From positions 94,620 to 158,619 of the forward strand of contig NZ_WBMS02000020.1 of the NCBI RefSeq assembly GCF_008923205.2: 64,000 nucleotides of DNA, given 5' to 3'. The translations under genes were made by a program, and so were the position numbers. The notes under the pieces were generated by a model, which had not been told where the DNA came from, did not search any database, and worked only from the letters and a program-made list of their open reading frames with translations. The stretch is from Actinomadura physcomitrii. GTDB lineage: Bacteria > Actinomycetota > Actinomycetes > Streptosporangiales > Streptosporangiaceae. Shown piece after piece: positions 8,521 to 16,939 of this stretch (its first letter is position 1; every line of letters begins with the position of its first letter).

Positions 8521-9878
8521 TACTCCCCTCCTTCGTTGCGCACGGACTTCCACTCGCGCAGCGCGCCCGCCGCGATCGCCGCCGCCTCGCCGAGGTAGTC
8601 CGACGGGTCCAGCGGGAGGTCGCCGAGCTGCGCGCGGGCGTCCTCGGGCAGGTCCCGCACGCAGGTCCCGACCAGGTCGCCGCCCTCCGCCCGCGCCCGG
8701 ACCGCCGCCGCGTACACCAGGTCGTGGGCGCGTTCGCGGCCGAGCGCCGGGGCGAGCCGCATCATCAGCGCCTCGCTCATCAGCAGGCCGCCGTCCAGCT
8801 CCAGGTTGGCGCGCATCCGCTCGGGGAAGACCCGCAGCGACCCCGCCGTCTCCCCCGCCAGCCGCACCGCCGCGGCGGTGTACTCCGCCACCTGCGGCAC
8901 CGCGAGCCACTCCACCTGCCACTCCCCCGCGCTGCGCTCGTGGCCGGCCTCCATCGCCCGCGCCAGCAGCGCGGACGCGCCCGACGCGGCGACGCCGTAC
9001 CCGATCACCGCCTCCGAGGAGATCGGGTTGGCCTTCTGCGGCATCGTCGAGGACGCGCCGCGGTGGTGCCCGGCCTCCTCGCCGACCTCCCCGATCTCCG
9101 TCCGGGACAGGTCGACCACCTCCCGCGCGAACCGCACGCACGTGGCGGCCAGCAGCGAGCACGCCTGGCCGAACCGGGCGACCCGGTCGCGCGCCACATG
9201 CCAGGGCACGTCGGTGCCGGCGAGGCCCAGCCGGCGCGCGACCCCGGCGCGCACCCGCGCCGCGTCCTCGCCCATGGCCGCGCTGGTGCCGCCCGCGCCG
9301 AACAGCGACACCACGCCCACCACCGGCCGGAGCCGGCGCAGCTCGGCGAGCTCGCGGGCCACCTCCGCGAGGAACACCGCCGTCTTGGCGCCGAACGTCG
9401 TCGGGACGGCCTGCTGCGCGTGGGTCCGCGCGGCCATGACCACCTCGGCGTTCGCGGCGGTCAGCGCGGCGAGCCCGTCCCCGAGGGCCAGCGCCAGCTC
9501 GGTCAGCCGGTCGCAGGACCGGACGAGCTGCAGGGCCAGCCCGGTGTCCATGATGTCCTGGGTCGTGGCGCCGTAGTGCACCCGCCCGTCCGGGCCCTGC
9601 GGCAGGTGCGCGGCGATCTGCCGGACCAGCGGCAGGATCGGGTAGCCGACGGTCCGCGAGCCCTCCCACAGCCGGTCCGGGTCGATCAGCTCGGGACGGC
9701 AGGCGGCTTCGATCGCCGCGGCGTCCTCCCGGGTGAGCAGCCCCGCGTCCGCCTGCGCCCCGGCGAGCGCCGCCTCCACCCGCAGCCACGAGGCGATGGT
9801 CTCCTCCGGCGACCAGATGCCCACCATCGGCTCGTCGTGGTAAAGCGCGGACAGCAGCCGGAACGCATGGCCCGCCAT
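8520..9878 (-). CDS. Fumarase/aspartase superfamily lyase
   Basis: A 452-residue member of the adenylosuccinate lyase/3-carboxy-cis,cis-muconate cycloisomerase group. The superfamily signature GASSTMPQKANPI is at about residues 270-282, carrying the mobile-loop catalytic Ser, and HYGATTQDIMDT at about 88-99 supplies the second conserved block. The ATG at 9878 overlaps the SDR stop as TGATG. Members perform beta-elimination or cycloisomerisation on carboxylated substrates; in this operon it could eliminate water or an amine from a sugar acid. It is not a purine-pathway gene by context. Confidence 0.87.
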   Translation of the reverse strand: MAGHAFRLLSALYHDEPMVGIWSPEETIASWLRVEAALAGAQADAGLLTREDAAAIEAACRPELIDPDRLWEGSRTVGYPILPLVRQIAAHLPQGPDGRVHYGATTQDIMDTGLALQLVRSCDRLTELALALGDGLAALTAANAEVVMAARTHAQQAVPTTFGAKTAVFLAEVARELAELRRLRPVVGVVSLFGAGGTSAAMGEDAARVRAGVARRLGLAGTDVPWHVARDRVARFGQACSLLAATCVRFAREVVDLSRTEIGEVGEEAGHHRGASSTMPQKANPISSEAVIGYGVAASGASALLARAMEAGHERSAGEWQVEWLAVPQVAEYTAAAVRLAGETAGSLRVFPERMRANLELDGGLLMSEALMMRLAPALGRERAHDLVYAAAVRARAEGGDLVGTCVRDLPEDARAQLGDLPLDPSDYLGEAAAIAAGALREWKSVRNEGGE

Positions 9879-10651
9879 CAGTCCATCTCCAGTCCGCCGT
9901 CGACGTTGACCGCCTGCCCGGTCACGTACGAGGCGAGGTCGCTGAGCAGGAACGCCACCACGTCGGCCAGCTCGCCCGGGCGCCCGTCCCGTTTGAGCGC
10001 GGTCCCGGCGGTCACCTCCGCCAGGTACGCTCGCCCGGCGCCGTCCCCGAACCGGCGCTCGCGCTCGGCGATGATCCCCTCCCACATCGGCGTCATGAAC
10101 ACCCCGGGGCACACCGCGTTGACGCGGATCGCCGGGCCGTAGGCCAGCGCCGCCGACTTGGTCAGCGACAGCAGCGCCGCCTTCGACGCCGCGTAGTGCG
10201 CCGCGTCGGGGCGTCCCGACCGCGCCGCCACCGAGGCCAGCGTGACGATCGACCCGCCGCCGGCCATCAGGGCGGCGGCCTGCTGCACCACATGGAACAC
10301 CGAGGTCAGGTTGAGGTCGACGACCCGGTCCCACTCCGGCGGGGTGAGCCCCGCCAGCGGCTTGGTCTGCATGACGCCGGCGCAGTTGACCAGCCCGTCC
10401 AGCCCGCCGAGCGCCTCGGCGGCCCGCCCGGGCAGCGCGCGGGCCTGCTCGGGGTCGCCGAGGTCGGCGGCCAGCGCCACCGCGGTGCCCCCGAGGCCCG
10501 CGGCGGCCTTCCCGGCCTCGTCCTCGCGCAGATCGGCCGCGGCCACCCTGGCACCGCACTCCGCGAGGCGCCCGGCCACCGCGTGTCCGAGCCCTCCGGC
10601 CGCGCCGGTCACCAGGATCCGGCGCCCGGTCAGAGCCAGCTCCACGGTCAC
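9878..10651 (-). CDS. SDR-family dehydrogenase (first gene of the operon)
   Basis: A 257-residue classical short-chain dehydrogenase. The cofactor motif TGAAGGLG is near residues 14-21, NCAG near 80-90, the catalytic YAASK in the middle, and the C-terminus carries YVTGQAVNVDGG. The GTG at 10651 is preferred because GGAG lies five bases upstream; a second GTG at 10645 is possible, and a longer frame back to 10774 crosses the promoter region and has no ribosome site. As the promoter-proximal gene it probably catalyses the first or a mid-pathway oxidation of the imported sugar. Confidence 0.88.
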   Translation of the reverse strand: MTVELALTGRRILVTGAAGGLGHAVAGRLAECGARVAAADLREDEAGKAAAGLGGTAVALAADLGDPEQARALPGRAAEALGGLDGLVNCAGVMQTKPLAGLTPPEWDRVVDLNLTSVFHVVQQAAALMAGGGSIVTLASVAARSGRPDAAHYAASKAALLSLTKSAALAYGPAIRVNAVCPGVFMTPMWEGIIAERERRFGDGAGRAYLAEVTAGTALKRDGRPGELADVVAFLLSDLASYVTGQAVNVDGGLEMD

Positions 10652-10660
10652 ATTGACTCC

Positions 10661-10678
10661 GTTCAATCGATTGACTAC
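10661..10678 (-). promoter_or_regulatory. Candidate LacI-type operator at the head of the sugar operon
   Basis: The 18-mer GTTCAATCGATTGACTAC starts ten bases upstream of the SDR start codon. It contains the 12-base perfect palindrome TCAATCGATTGA (10663-10674), and a near copy lies at 6513-6530. A central CG with AT-rich arms fits LacI/GalR-family operators. The cognate regulator is not obvious in the window; the only LacI protein seen is at 53529-54626 and has its own neighbourhood. Confidence 0.5.
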
Positions 10679-10864
10679 GACGGAAACGTAACCGACGACC
10701 CGCACCCGCCACAACCCCCACCGGGCAAGGTTCGCGGTCGGCGGTGGCGCACCGACACCAGCGGACGGAATCACTGGGACGCGTCGGCTCCCACCGCAGT
10801 GGGGAACAACCAGTCACAGGATCAGGAAATAGAGTCGGCGAGCACGAGGGACACGGAGGTAGAG

Positions 10865-11782
10865 ATGAAGGCGATCGTCGCGACTGATCGGACCGCGGAA
10901 GCGGCCGGCATCGAGCTCTCGGAGCGCCCCGGGCCGACGCCGGCGATCAACGACGTCGTCGTTGGAGTCCGCGCGTCGGGCTTCGTCCCGGCGGAGTGGG
11001 AGTGGCCCTCGACGTGGGTCGACCGCTCCGGCCACGACCGGGCCCAGCCGATCATCGGCCACGAGTTCGCCGGAGTGGTCACCTCCCTCGGCTACGGCAC
11101 GACGGGACTCTCCATCGGCCAGCGGGTGTTCGGCATCACCGACTGGCACCGCGACGGAACCCTGGCCGAGTACGCGGCCGTGGAGGCGCGCAACCTCGCG
11201 CCGCTGCCCGGGGCCGTGGACTTCACGGTAGGTGCGAGCCTGCCGACCTCCGGCCTGACCGCATGGCAGGGCCTGTTCCAGCATGGCCGTCTTCGGGCGG
11301 GGCAGAGCGTGCTGGCGCACGGCGCCGCCGGCGCGGTCGGATCGATGGTGACGCAGCTCGCCCGGGAGTTCGGCGCTTACGTCATCGGTACCGGGCGGGC
11401 GGCGGACCGCCAGGCGGCGCTCGACTTCGGCGCGAACGAGTTCCTCGCCCTCGACGAGGGGAATCTCGACGACATCGGAGAGGTCGACCTGGTCTTCGAC
11501 GTCATCGGCGGCGACGTCCAGAGGCGTTCGGCGAGCATCGTCCGCCCCGGCGGGACGCTGGTGTCGGTGGTCGGTCCCGTGGAGAGTCGCCCTGTCGACG
11601 GTCTCGCCCTCGACTTCGTCGTCGAGTCCGTTCCGAGCCAGCTGGCGGAGATCGTCGACCGCGTGCGGGACGGGCGCCTGCGCACGCGCATCGGGACCGT
11701 CGCGAACCTCGACGACGCCGTCCCCGCACTCAACCCGACCGAGCGGCGCAAGGGCAAGACCGTCATCCACGTGCGCCCCTGA
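10865..11782 (+). CDS. MDR-superfamily NADP-dependent oxidoreductase
   Basis: A 305-residue medium-chain dehydrogenase/reductase of the quinone-oxidoreductase type. GHEFAGVV is near residues 60-67, the nucleotide-binding HGAAGAVGS near 150-158, and the C-terminal strand KTVIHV ends the protein. It lacks the cysteine cluster of a structural zinc site, fitting the zinc-free quinone reductase branch. The ATG at 10865 has GGAGG six bases upstream; longer frames upstream overlap the divergent operon promoter. It stands alone, divergent from the sugar operon and convergent with an efflux-pump remnant. Confidence 0.88.
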   Translation: MKAIVATDRTAEAAGIELSERPGPTPAINDVVVGVRASGFVPAEWEWPSTWVDRSGHDRAQPIIGHEFAGVVTSLGYGTTGLSIGQRVFGITDWHRDGTLAEYAAVEARNLAPLPGAVDFTVGASLPTSGLTAWQGLFQHGRLRAGQSVLAHGAAGAVGSMVTQLAREFGAYVIGTGRAADRQAALDFGANEFLALDEGNLDDIGEVDLVFDVIGGDVQRRSASIVRPGGTLVSVVGPVESRPVDGLALDFVVESVPSQLAEIVDRVRDGRLRTRIGTVANLDDAVPALNPTERRKGKTVIHVRP

Positions 11783-11930
11783 TCCGGCAGCCCACTAACC
11801 GAGCGGGGTTCCTTGAGGGCATCCGGCAGACCGGAAAGCGGGTCCTGCTTGCATCCGCCTTCTTCGAACTCGATGGTCAAGTTGAGCCGACATGGCACCG
11901 GAAATCGGGGGCCGGACGCAGTTCTCTGAC

Positions 11931-12568
11931 TCACTGGACGGACACCGTGTTCTTGCGCCGTCGCGGGAGCACAACGGCGGGGATGGCGGCGACGGCGGTG
12001 AGGCCGAGCGTCCACCAGAAGGCGTTATCGAACGCGGTGACTTTGCCCGCGAGCCCTTCGGCATGGTGCGCGGTGAGTTGCGTCTGGAGGATCATGGCCA
12101 TGATCGCGGCGCCGAAGGATCCGCCGACCTGCTGGGCGATGCGCGTGGCCGCGCTCGCGTGGGGTATCTGCTCGCGTTCGAGCCCGATGAAGGCGGTCGC
12201 CATCAGAGGGATCGTCACCGCGCCGAAGCCGGCGCCCCTGATGACCAGGTTGAGGAGCAGGACGTCAGAGGTGTCGGTGCCGGCCCGGGTGTAGGCGGCG
12301 GTGCCGGCGACCATGACCAGGAGCCCGCCGAGCACGACTGGCCGGGAGCCGACGCGGTCGGTGAGCCTGCCCGCCATGGTCCTGGTGAGGAGCATCCCGA
12401 CTCCTTGGGGGGCGAGGAGCAGCCCCGCGTCGAGCACGGTGTCGCCGCGCAAAGTCTGGTAAAAGAGCGGCAGTAGCAGCAGGGCGCCATAGAGGGCGAC
12501 GCTGGAGACGAACAATAGAACCGTCGATACCGCGAAGGTGCGCACTCTGAACAGCCGGAGTCCGGCTC
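11931..12568 (-). pseudogene. C-terminal half of a DHA2-type MFS efflux pump
   Basis: About 212 residues match only the second half of a 14-helix drug exporter: the frame opens right after an in-frame TGA with AGLRLFRVRTFAVS, the conserved start of the second half, and continues through the GGLLVMVAG and GGSFGAAIMAMILQ segments to a normal end. The N-terminal half is absent upstream, where non-homologous sequence and the divergent TetR gene begin. A start at 12545 is possible but would give half a pump. It is best read as a truncated remnant next to its likely former TetR regulator. Confidence 0.72.
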
Positions 12569-12704
12569 AGCGGCACCGCCAGCGGGCGGGATCGCGGGCA
12601 TCGTCGTCGCGCGCCGGTCCGGACGGTTGGCGGCAGGTAAAGGAATCGGGTTTTTCCGACAGGCGGCGTTGCCCCGTCCGCCAGGAGATACCGATAGTGG
12701 ACAG

Positions 12705-13298
12705 ATGTCCGCGGACAACCCCGAGGGCGCAGAGGTCTCCGCGTCGCTTCGCACCATCGCGAGCAGGCTCTTCGCCGAGGTCGGCTACGACGGCACCACC
12801 ACCGACATGCTCGTCTCCGCCGGTGCCGACAGGCATGAGCTGGCCGCCGCGGGCGGCAAGAGCGGCCTGTACCGCGCGGTCATGGAGGACTTGATCGAAC
12901 GCAGACGCCGTGTTTTCGAGACCGAGCTGGCCGATGCCACACCGGGCCTGGAGGGCTTCAGCCGGTTCGCCGACGCCTTCCTGGACTTCAACCTGGAGAA
13001 CCCGGTCGCATCGGCGCTGTGGATGCATCGTTCACTCCACGACGCCGCCGACTTCGCCGATCTCGAAAGCCGGTACGTGGCCCCCGTCCACCGGATGATG
13101 ATCGTCGAGGATGGCGACCCGGCACTGGCCATCGATCCCGAGATGCAGATGGCGACCATCGGCTGGTGCGTCATGGGCTTCCTCACCAGGGGCCTGTTCA
13201 GGGCCGACGGGAGCACGATCGGCGCCGAGGACCCCGGCACCGTCGCCCGCTTCCGGGAGCACCTGCATCATCTGATCGAGCTCATGAACGCTCCCTGA
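12705..13298 (+). CDS. TetR-family transcriptional regulator
   Basis: A 197-residue TetR-type repressor. The DNA-binding domain is at residues 12-58 (IASRLFAEVGYDGTTTDMLVSAGA), followed by an all-helical ligand domain with a TetR C-terminal pattern. The recognition helix is slightly unusual: the usual YYHF/YRHF turn reads ELAAAGG.KSGLYRAV. An ATG at 12705 is taken, though no strong ribosome site is close; upstream in-frame starts exist to 12627. It is divergent from the truncated MFS pump, which it may once have controlled. Confidence 0.8.
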   Translation: MSADNPEGAEVSASLRTIASRLFAEVGYDGTTTDMLVSAGADRHELAAAGGKSGLYRAVMEDLIERRRRVFETELADATPGLEGFSRFADAFLDFNLENPVASALWMHRSLHDAADFADLESRYVAPVHRMMIVEDGDPALAIDPEMQMATIGWCVMGFLTRGLFRADGSTIGAEDPGTVARFREHLHHLIELMNAP

Positions 13299-13358
13299 CC
13301 TCGGCCCGCTGGTCGCCTCTACCGGACACGGGCGCGGACGGGCAGGCCGGAGGAACGA

Positions 13359-14182
13359 TCACCGGCGCCCCGATGCCAGGTTCTCGCGCATGCGGAGCAG
13401 GGCACGGTGGGTGGTCTGGAGTTCGTCCGGGCTGATGCCGGCGGTCAGGAGGGCGGCGGTCTGGCCGAACACCGGCGGGATCTTCGGCAGGAGCATCCTC
13501 CCTTCGTCGGTCAGTGTGACGACGACCGAACGGCGATCGTCGGGCCTGCGCCGAGCCCGTCCGTCAGGCGATCCAGGGCGTGCCGACTTGCCGAAGAAGC
13601 CGAAGGGGCGGTTCCGGGAGGCCTCGACGGCGGCGAACCCGTAGTCGAGCATCTGGTGCTCGTAGGCCGTCTTGGCCTCCGCGACCGTCAGGTCCGAGGT
13701 GAGCAGGTCGCCGAGGAGATGGGCGTCGCGCAGGGCGATCCCGGCGCCGTCGCCCCGGCCGGGGGACATGGTGTGCACCGCGTCGCCGAGCAGCGTGACG
13801 ACCGGGTCGTCCCACGGGTCCACCGGCCGGGCGGAGGTGATCGTGACGGGGAAGGTCATGGCCGCGTCCGCGCCGCCGATGATGTCCCGTACCGGCTTGG
13901 CCCAGTCCTGCACCGCCGTTACGGCGTACTCGTGCAGCCGCTCCGGCGACGCCGCATCGGGCAGTGGGCCGGTGGTGGTCAGGGTCCAGGAGAAGTAGCC
14001 GGGAATGTCGGTGAGGGCCAGGTCGGGGGCGTGCTCGGCGACGGCTTCCGGAACCGGGGTCAGCGGGCGGCAGGTGGCGACGGCCACGGCCGTCCCGTCG
14101 TCGCCGGCTGCGCCAGGCACAGGCCGCCGACACCGGCGCCGGCGATCAACACGCGTGGGCGCCGGGTGTGGAGGGAGGACAT
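13359..14182 (-). pseudogene. Chimeric remnant: FAD monooxygenase joined to a MarR C-terminus
   Basis: Three pieces in one strand. From an ATG at 14182 the first residues read RRPRVLIAGAGVGGLCLAQ, the FAD-binding start of an aromatic-type monooxygenase, then the frame stops. From about 14120 a different frame continues with the second half of the same enzyme (VTLLGDAVHTMSPGRGDGAG is the GD FAD motif). After GFFGKSA near 13570 it changes into a MarR wing and dimer helices (RRPDDRRSVVVTLTDEGR). So a monooxygenase with an internal deletion has been fused, by a second deletion, to the tail of a MarR regulator. A 253-residue ORF from 14120 is open but unlikely to be functional. Confidence 0.72.
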
Positions 14183-14204
14183 GGTGGCGAGGCTAGCGGG
14201 AAAA

Positions 14205-14222
14205 TAGCTGTCGCGACAGCTA
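14205..14222. promoter_or_regulatory. Perfect 18-base palindrome, probable MarR/TetR operator
   Basis: TAGCTGTCGCGACAGCTA is an exact 18-base palindrome 22 bases upstream of the remnant monooxygenase start. Palindromes of this form are typical regulator binding sites in actinomycete promoters. The MarR protein that would fit is only a C-terminal fragment fused to the adjacent gene, so this operator may now be orphaned or read by a paralog. Confidence 0.6.
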
Positions 14223-14359
14223 CTGTCATGGCGGTGTGATGCGCGGCGTGGCGGTACCGGAGGCGGTTAAGGTTTCGAGGACAGCGTGTTCTCACTGATC
14301 TCCCGGACCGCCCTCGTCGCCGCGGTCGTGAGACGAGACAGCGAGTGTCGGAGGATCTC

Positions 14360-15232
14360 ATGCACGAGCCCCACCTGCGAGCATGCCGCCTCGCGTTCGA
14401 GGAGGCCGCCGCCGAGATCGCCGCACTGCGCGCCGAAGCGCTCCGGCTCGAGCGGATCCTGGCCGATCCGGCGCATTGAAGCGCCGCCGAGGTCGCCGCC
14501 GCGCGCCTCCAGACGATCAGGCGCCTGCTCGATGATGTCGATGGCGCCCGCGACGAGTTCACGTTGCTCGCCGACCTGCTGCCCGCGGCCGACGACGTCC
14601 TCGCCGCCGAGTGCCGCACGGAACTGCGGGCCCTCACCGAACGCGTCGGGGATCTGCTCCGCCGACGCCCCGGGGACTTGGACGAACGAGAGGCCATCGT
14701 CGTCGTCCGGGCCCTTCCCTGCGAGGCACCGCGGAGAGCGGACGCCTACGAAGGAGTGCGATGGGCGGAGCTCCTTTGCTCGCAGTACATCAAAGACGCC
14801 GAGCGCGATGGACGGCCTGTGCACGTCTACAACAAGTCGGACTGCGCGGACCCGCCCGCCTTCACGGCCACCGTGCATATCAGCGGCATAGGCGCCTTTG
14901 GATCGCTGAAATCCGAGCACGGCATCCACCGATCGGAAGGCCGTCCCGTTCTGAAGGTGGCGGTCGACATACTGGCCGTCGCGGTGCCCTACGATGACAT
15001 TCGTCTTGACGATGGCGAGATAGAGGCGCGGGAGTCGCAGGAGTGGACCGATTGCGGCGGACCCCTCGGATATGAGCGCAGGAGCGTCATCCTGACGCAT
15101 ATACCCACCGGAATCACTGCCTCCTGCTCGAAGCAGGAAAGCACCCACCTCAACAGGTCGGGCGCCCGCACCCTGCTGCGCGCCCGCCTCCTGCAACGCC
15201 GCAGAGGGGCCGCCGCGGACCAGGCGGACTAG
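14360..15232 (+). CDS. Class-I release-factor paralog with GGP in place of GGQ and an in-frame TGA
   Basis: Residues after the start resemble the coiled PCRF domain; GAFGSLKSEHGIHR (domain 2) and a C-terminal block with LTHIPTGITASC and NRSGARTLLRARL match peptide chain release factors. The catalytic GGQ reads GGP (codons 233-235), and the SPF/PxT stop-recognition loop is missing. An ATG at 14360 has an excellent GGAGG site, but codon 40 (14477) is TGA; the same frame continues on both sides with release-factor-like sequence, so the gene is either read through, restarted at TTG 14564, or recently inactivated. Likely not a working hydrolase. A regulatory, ribosome-binding or neofunctional role is speculative. 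Confidence 0.65.
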
Positions 15233-15287
15233 GCCGGGCGGATCCGGTGGAGGCCGACCAGGAGAGCCGCCGTCCCGGCCACGGCCG

Positions 15288-16022
15288 TCAGCCGCAGGTC
15301 CAACCGGAGAAGCAGTCGTCACCGAAATGTTTCCGGCAGACTCTCAGGGTCGGCGCCATGTGCTCATGACCTCCTTTGCCTTCGATCTCGAGATACCAGT
15401 AGGCCGGATGAACCTGACAGCCAAGGCCGGTGTCATTCACGGGGAAATCTTGTACGGCCGCAGGGTCGCCTTCGGCGAGCAGGCGATCGCCGGCACCCAG
15501 CGCGAAGGCTTCGGTATGGATGAGTGCGCGCGGCCGGACCGTGGCGAAAAGCCCCGCGTCGCACACAGGCGCCACGGAAGGCGATCCCGGCTTCGGCGCA
15601 ATGATCTGGCTGGGGTAATGGACCGCCACGTCCCCGGAATCGAAGGGTAGGCGCTCCACGGCCGCACACAGCTCGCGAGCATCCGATCCAGCATAGTGAA
15701 CGACGAAGGTCAGCTCACCTTCGAGAACCGAGATATCCCGTTCGGTCAAGGGGGCCCCATCGGCGCCGCATCGAGACGGATCGACGGTGAGCACCCCGCC
15801 ATCGGCCGACAGCCTCGGCGGCATCGGCACGCCGTCGCGAAGGTGCCTGCTCAGGATCGTGCCGAGCGAGAAGGCGCTCGGAAGGACGTCTCCGGCGAGC
15901 ACGCATGCGGGGAAGCCGATAACGCCCGCGTCGAGCAGGTCGCCGAGCAGCGCGGTGAACCGACCGCGGTCCGCCGGCTCGGCCCGGCGCGGCGCGGCGG
16001 TGAAATCATGAAAGACACTCAC
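15288..16022 (-). CDS. Hypothetical protein, 244 residues
   Basis: I do not recognise this protein. It starts at a GTG (16022) with a weak AGAGAAG upstream. No signal peptide or transmembrane segment is visible. The first 60 residues look helical; the middle alternates short strands and turns (LTFVVHYAGSD, VAVHYPSQIIA), and the C-terminus is rich in Cys, His and Trp (VHPAYWYLEIEGKGGHEHM, then CRKHFGDDCFSGWTC), which could bind a metal. It converges with the release-factor paralog with 55 bases between stops. Nothing in it indicates a pathway. Confidence 0.6.
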   Translation of the reverse strand: MSVFHDFTAAPRRAEPADRGRFTALLGDLLDAGVIGFPACVLAGDVLPSAFSLGTILSRHLRDGVPMPPRLSADGGVLTVDPSRCGADGAPLTERDISVLEGELTFVVHYAGSDARELCAAVERLPFDSGDVAVHYPSQIIAPKPGSPSVAPVCDAGLFATVRPRALIHTEAFALGAGDRLLAEGDPAAVQDFPVNDTGLGCQVHPAYWYLEIEGKGGHEHMAPTLRVCRKHFGDDCFSGWTCG

Positions 16023-16129
16023 ATGCTTCTCTACCTGTTCGGTTCACCGCCCCGAGCATGACCTTCAACGCCGTCCGCGCCCCATCGGGCCCGTAAGGCT
16101 CGTCCACCAGGCACAGGGCCGTGACGCCG

Positions 16130-16870
16130 CTACTGGGGAGGCCCTGATGGCGGGTACGGCTGCTGATAGGGCGGTGGGGGCGGCGGCGGATATGGAGACG
16201 GGTAAGGCGGCTGATAGGGCGGCGGGAAAGCGATGCCATACGGGTTCGGCCGGGCGGTGCGACGCCTCGTGATGAGCACGATTCCGCTGATTATGCCGGC
16301 GGCCAGTGCGACGGCCAGGAGCGGCTCCGCGAGCAGGAACGTCCAGCGGAAGCTGATCGCTTCGGAGACGGCCTGGTTGACCGGCGGGGCCGCGATCAGC
16401 GCCAGGGCGCCCAGGAGCGCCATCGCCGCGGACGCCGGGCCACGCCGGCGATCGAACCGCAGCAACAGCGCTACAGTGACTCCCAGCGACGCGCCGGTAC
16501 CGAGCCCGCCCAGCACGCGTCCCGCCGACAGGACGCCGGCGCTCTCGGTGAACGCGACCAGCAGACCGCCGATGGCCGAGACCGAGACGGCGGGAATCGT
16601 CACCGCCGCCGGGTGGCGGGCCCCGAGCAGGACACCGGCCGGAAGCGCCACCGCCGCCGCGATCAGGTAGGGGACGACGGCCTTCATCAGCAACGCGTGG
16701 CCCGGCAGATAGAGGGCACGCTGCATGGGGGAGAACGAGTCGGTGCCGTAGACCGCGGTCAGCAGGAACAAGCCGACGACCGTGGCGAGGCCCGGCCCAA
16801 CAAGCCCCCACCAGGGTGCATCATCCGACGCTGCTACTTCCGCTTGCCGGTGACCCGGTGTGTTCGTCAT
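16130..16870 (-). CDS. Six-helix membrane protein with a Pro/Tyr-rich tail (half-MFS-like)
   Basis: A 246-residue integral membrane protein with about six hydrophobic segments between residues 20 and 200 and a GRVLGGLGTGASLG segment like that of MFS transporters. The last 35 residues are a repetitive, cytoplasmic-looking Pro/Tyr/Gln tail. The ATG at 16870 follows GAGAGG at seven bases; a longer frame to 16918 lacks a site. It lies 69 bases downstream of the synthetase-like gene on the same strand and may be the last gene of that operon. It is too short for a complete 12-helix transporter; it could be a half-size carrier or a new membrane protein. Confidence 0.7.
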   Translation of the reverse strand: MTNTPGHRQAEVAASDDAPWWGLVGPGLATVVGLFLLTAVYGTDSFSPMQRALYLPGHALLMKAVVPYLIAAAVALPAGVLLGARHPAAVTIPAVSVSAIGGLLVAFTESAGVLSAGRVLGGLGTGASLGVTVALLLRFDRRRGPASAAMALLGALALIAAPPVNQAVSEAISFRWTFLLAEPLLAVALAAGIISGIVLITRRRTARPNPYGIAFPPPYQPPYPSPYPPPPPPPYQQPYPPSGPPQ

Positions 16871-16939
16871 CGCACATCCTCTCGACGGCTCTTCGGTGGG
16901 CAGTACAGTCACGATCATCCGTGCGCCATGAAGCGGCGG

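Noticed and set aside
14360..14480. prfB-like programmed +1 frameshift at the in-frame TGA
   Set aside because: The frame before and after the TGA is the same and there is no CTT-TGA-C slippery site, so a frameshift would destroy rather than restore the protein.
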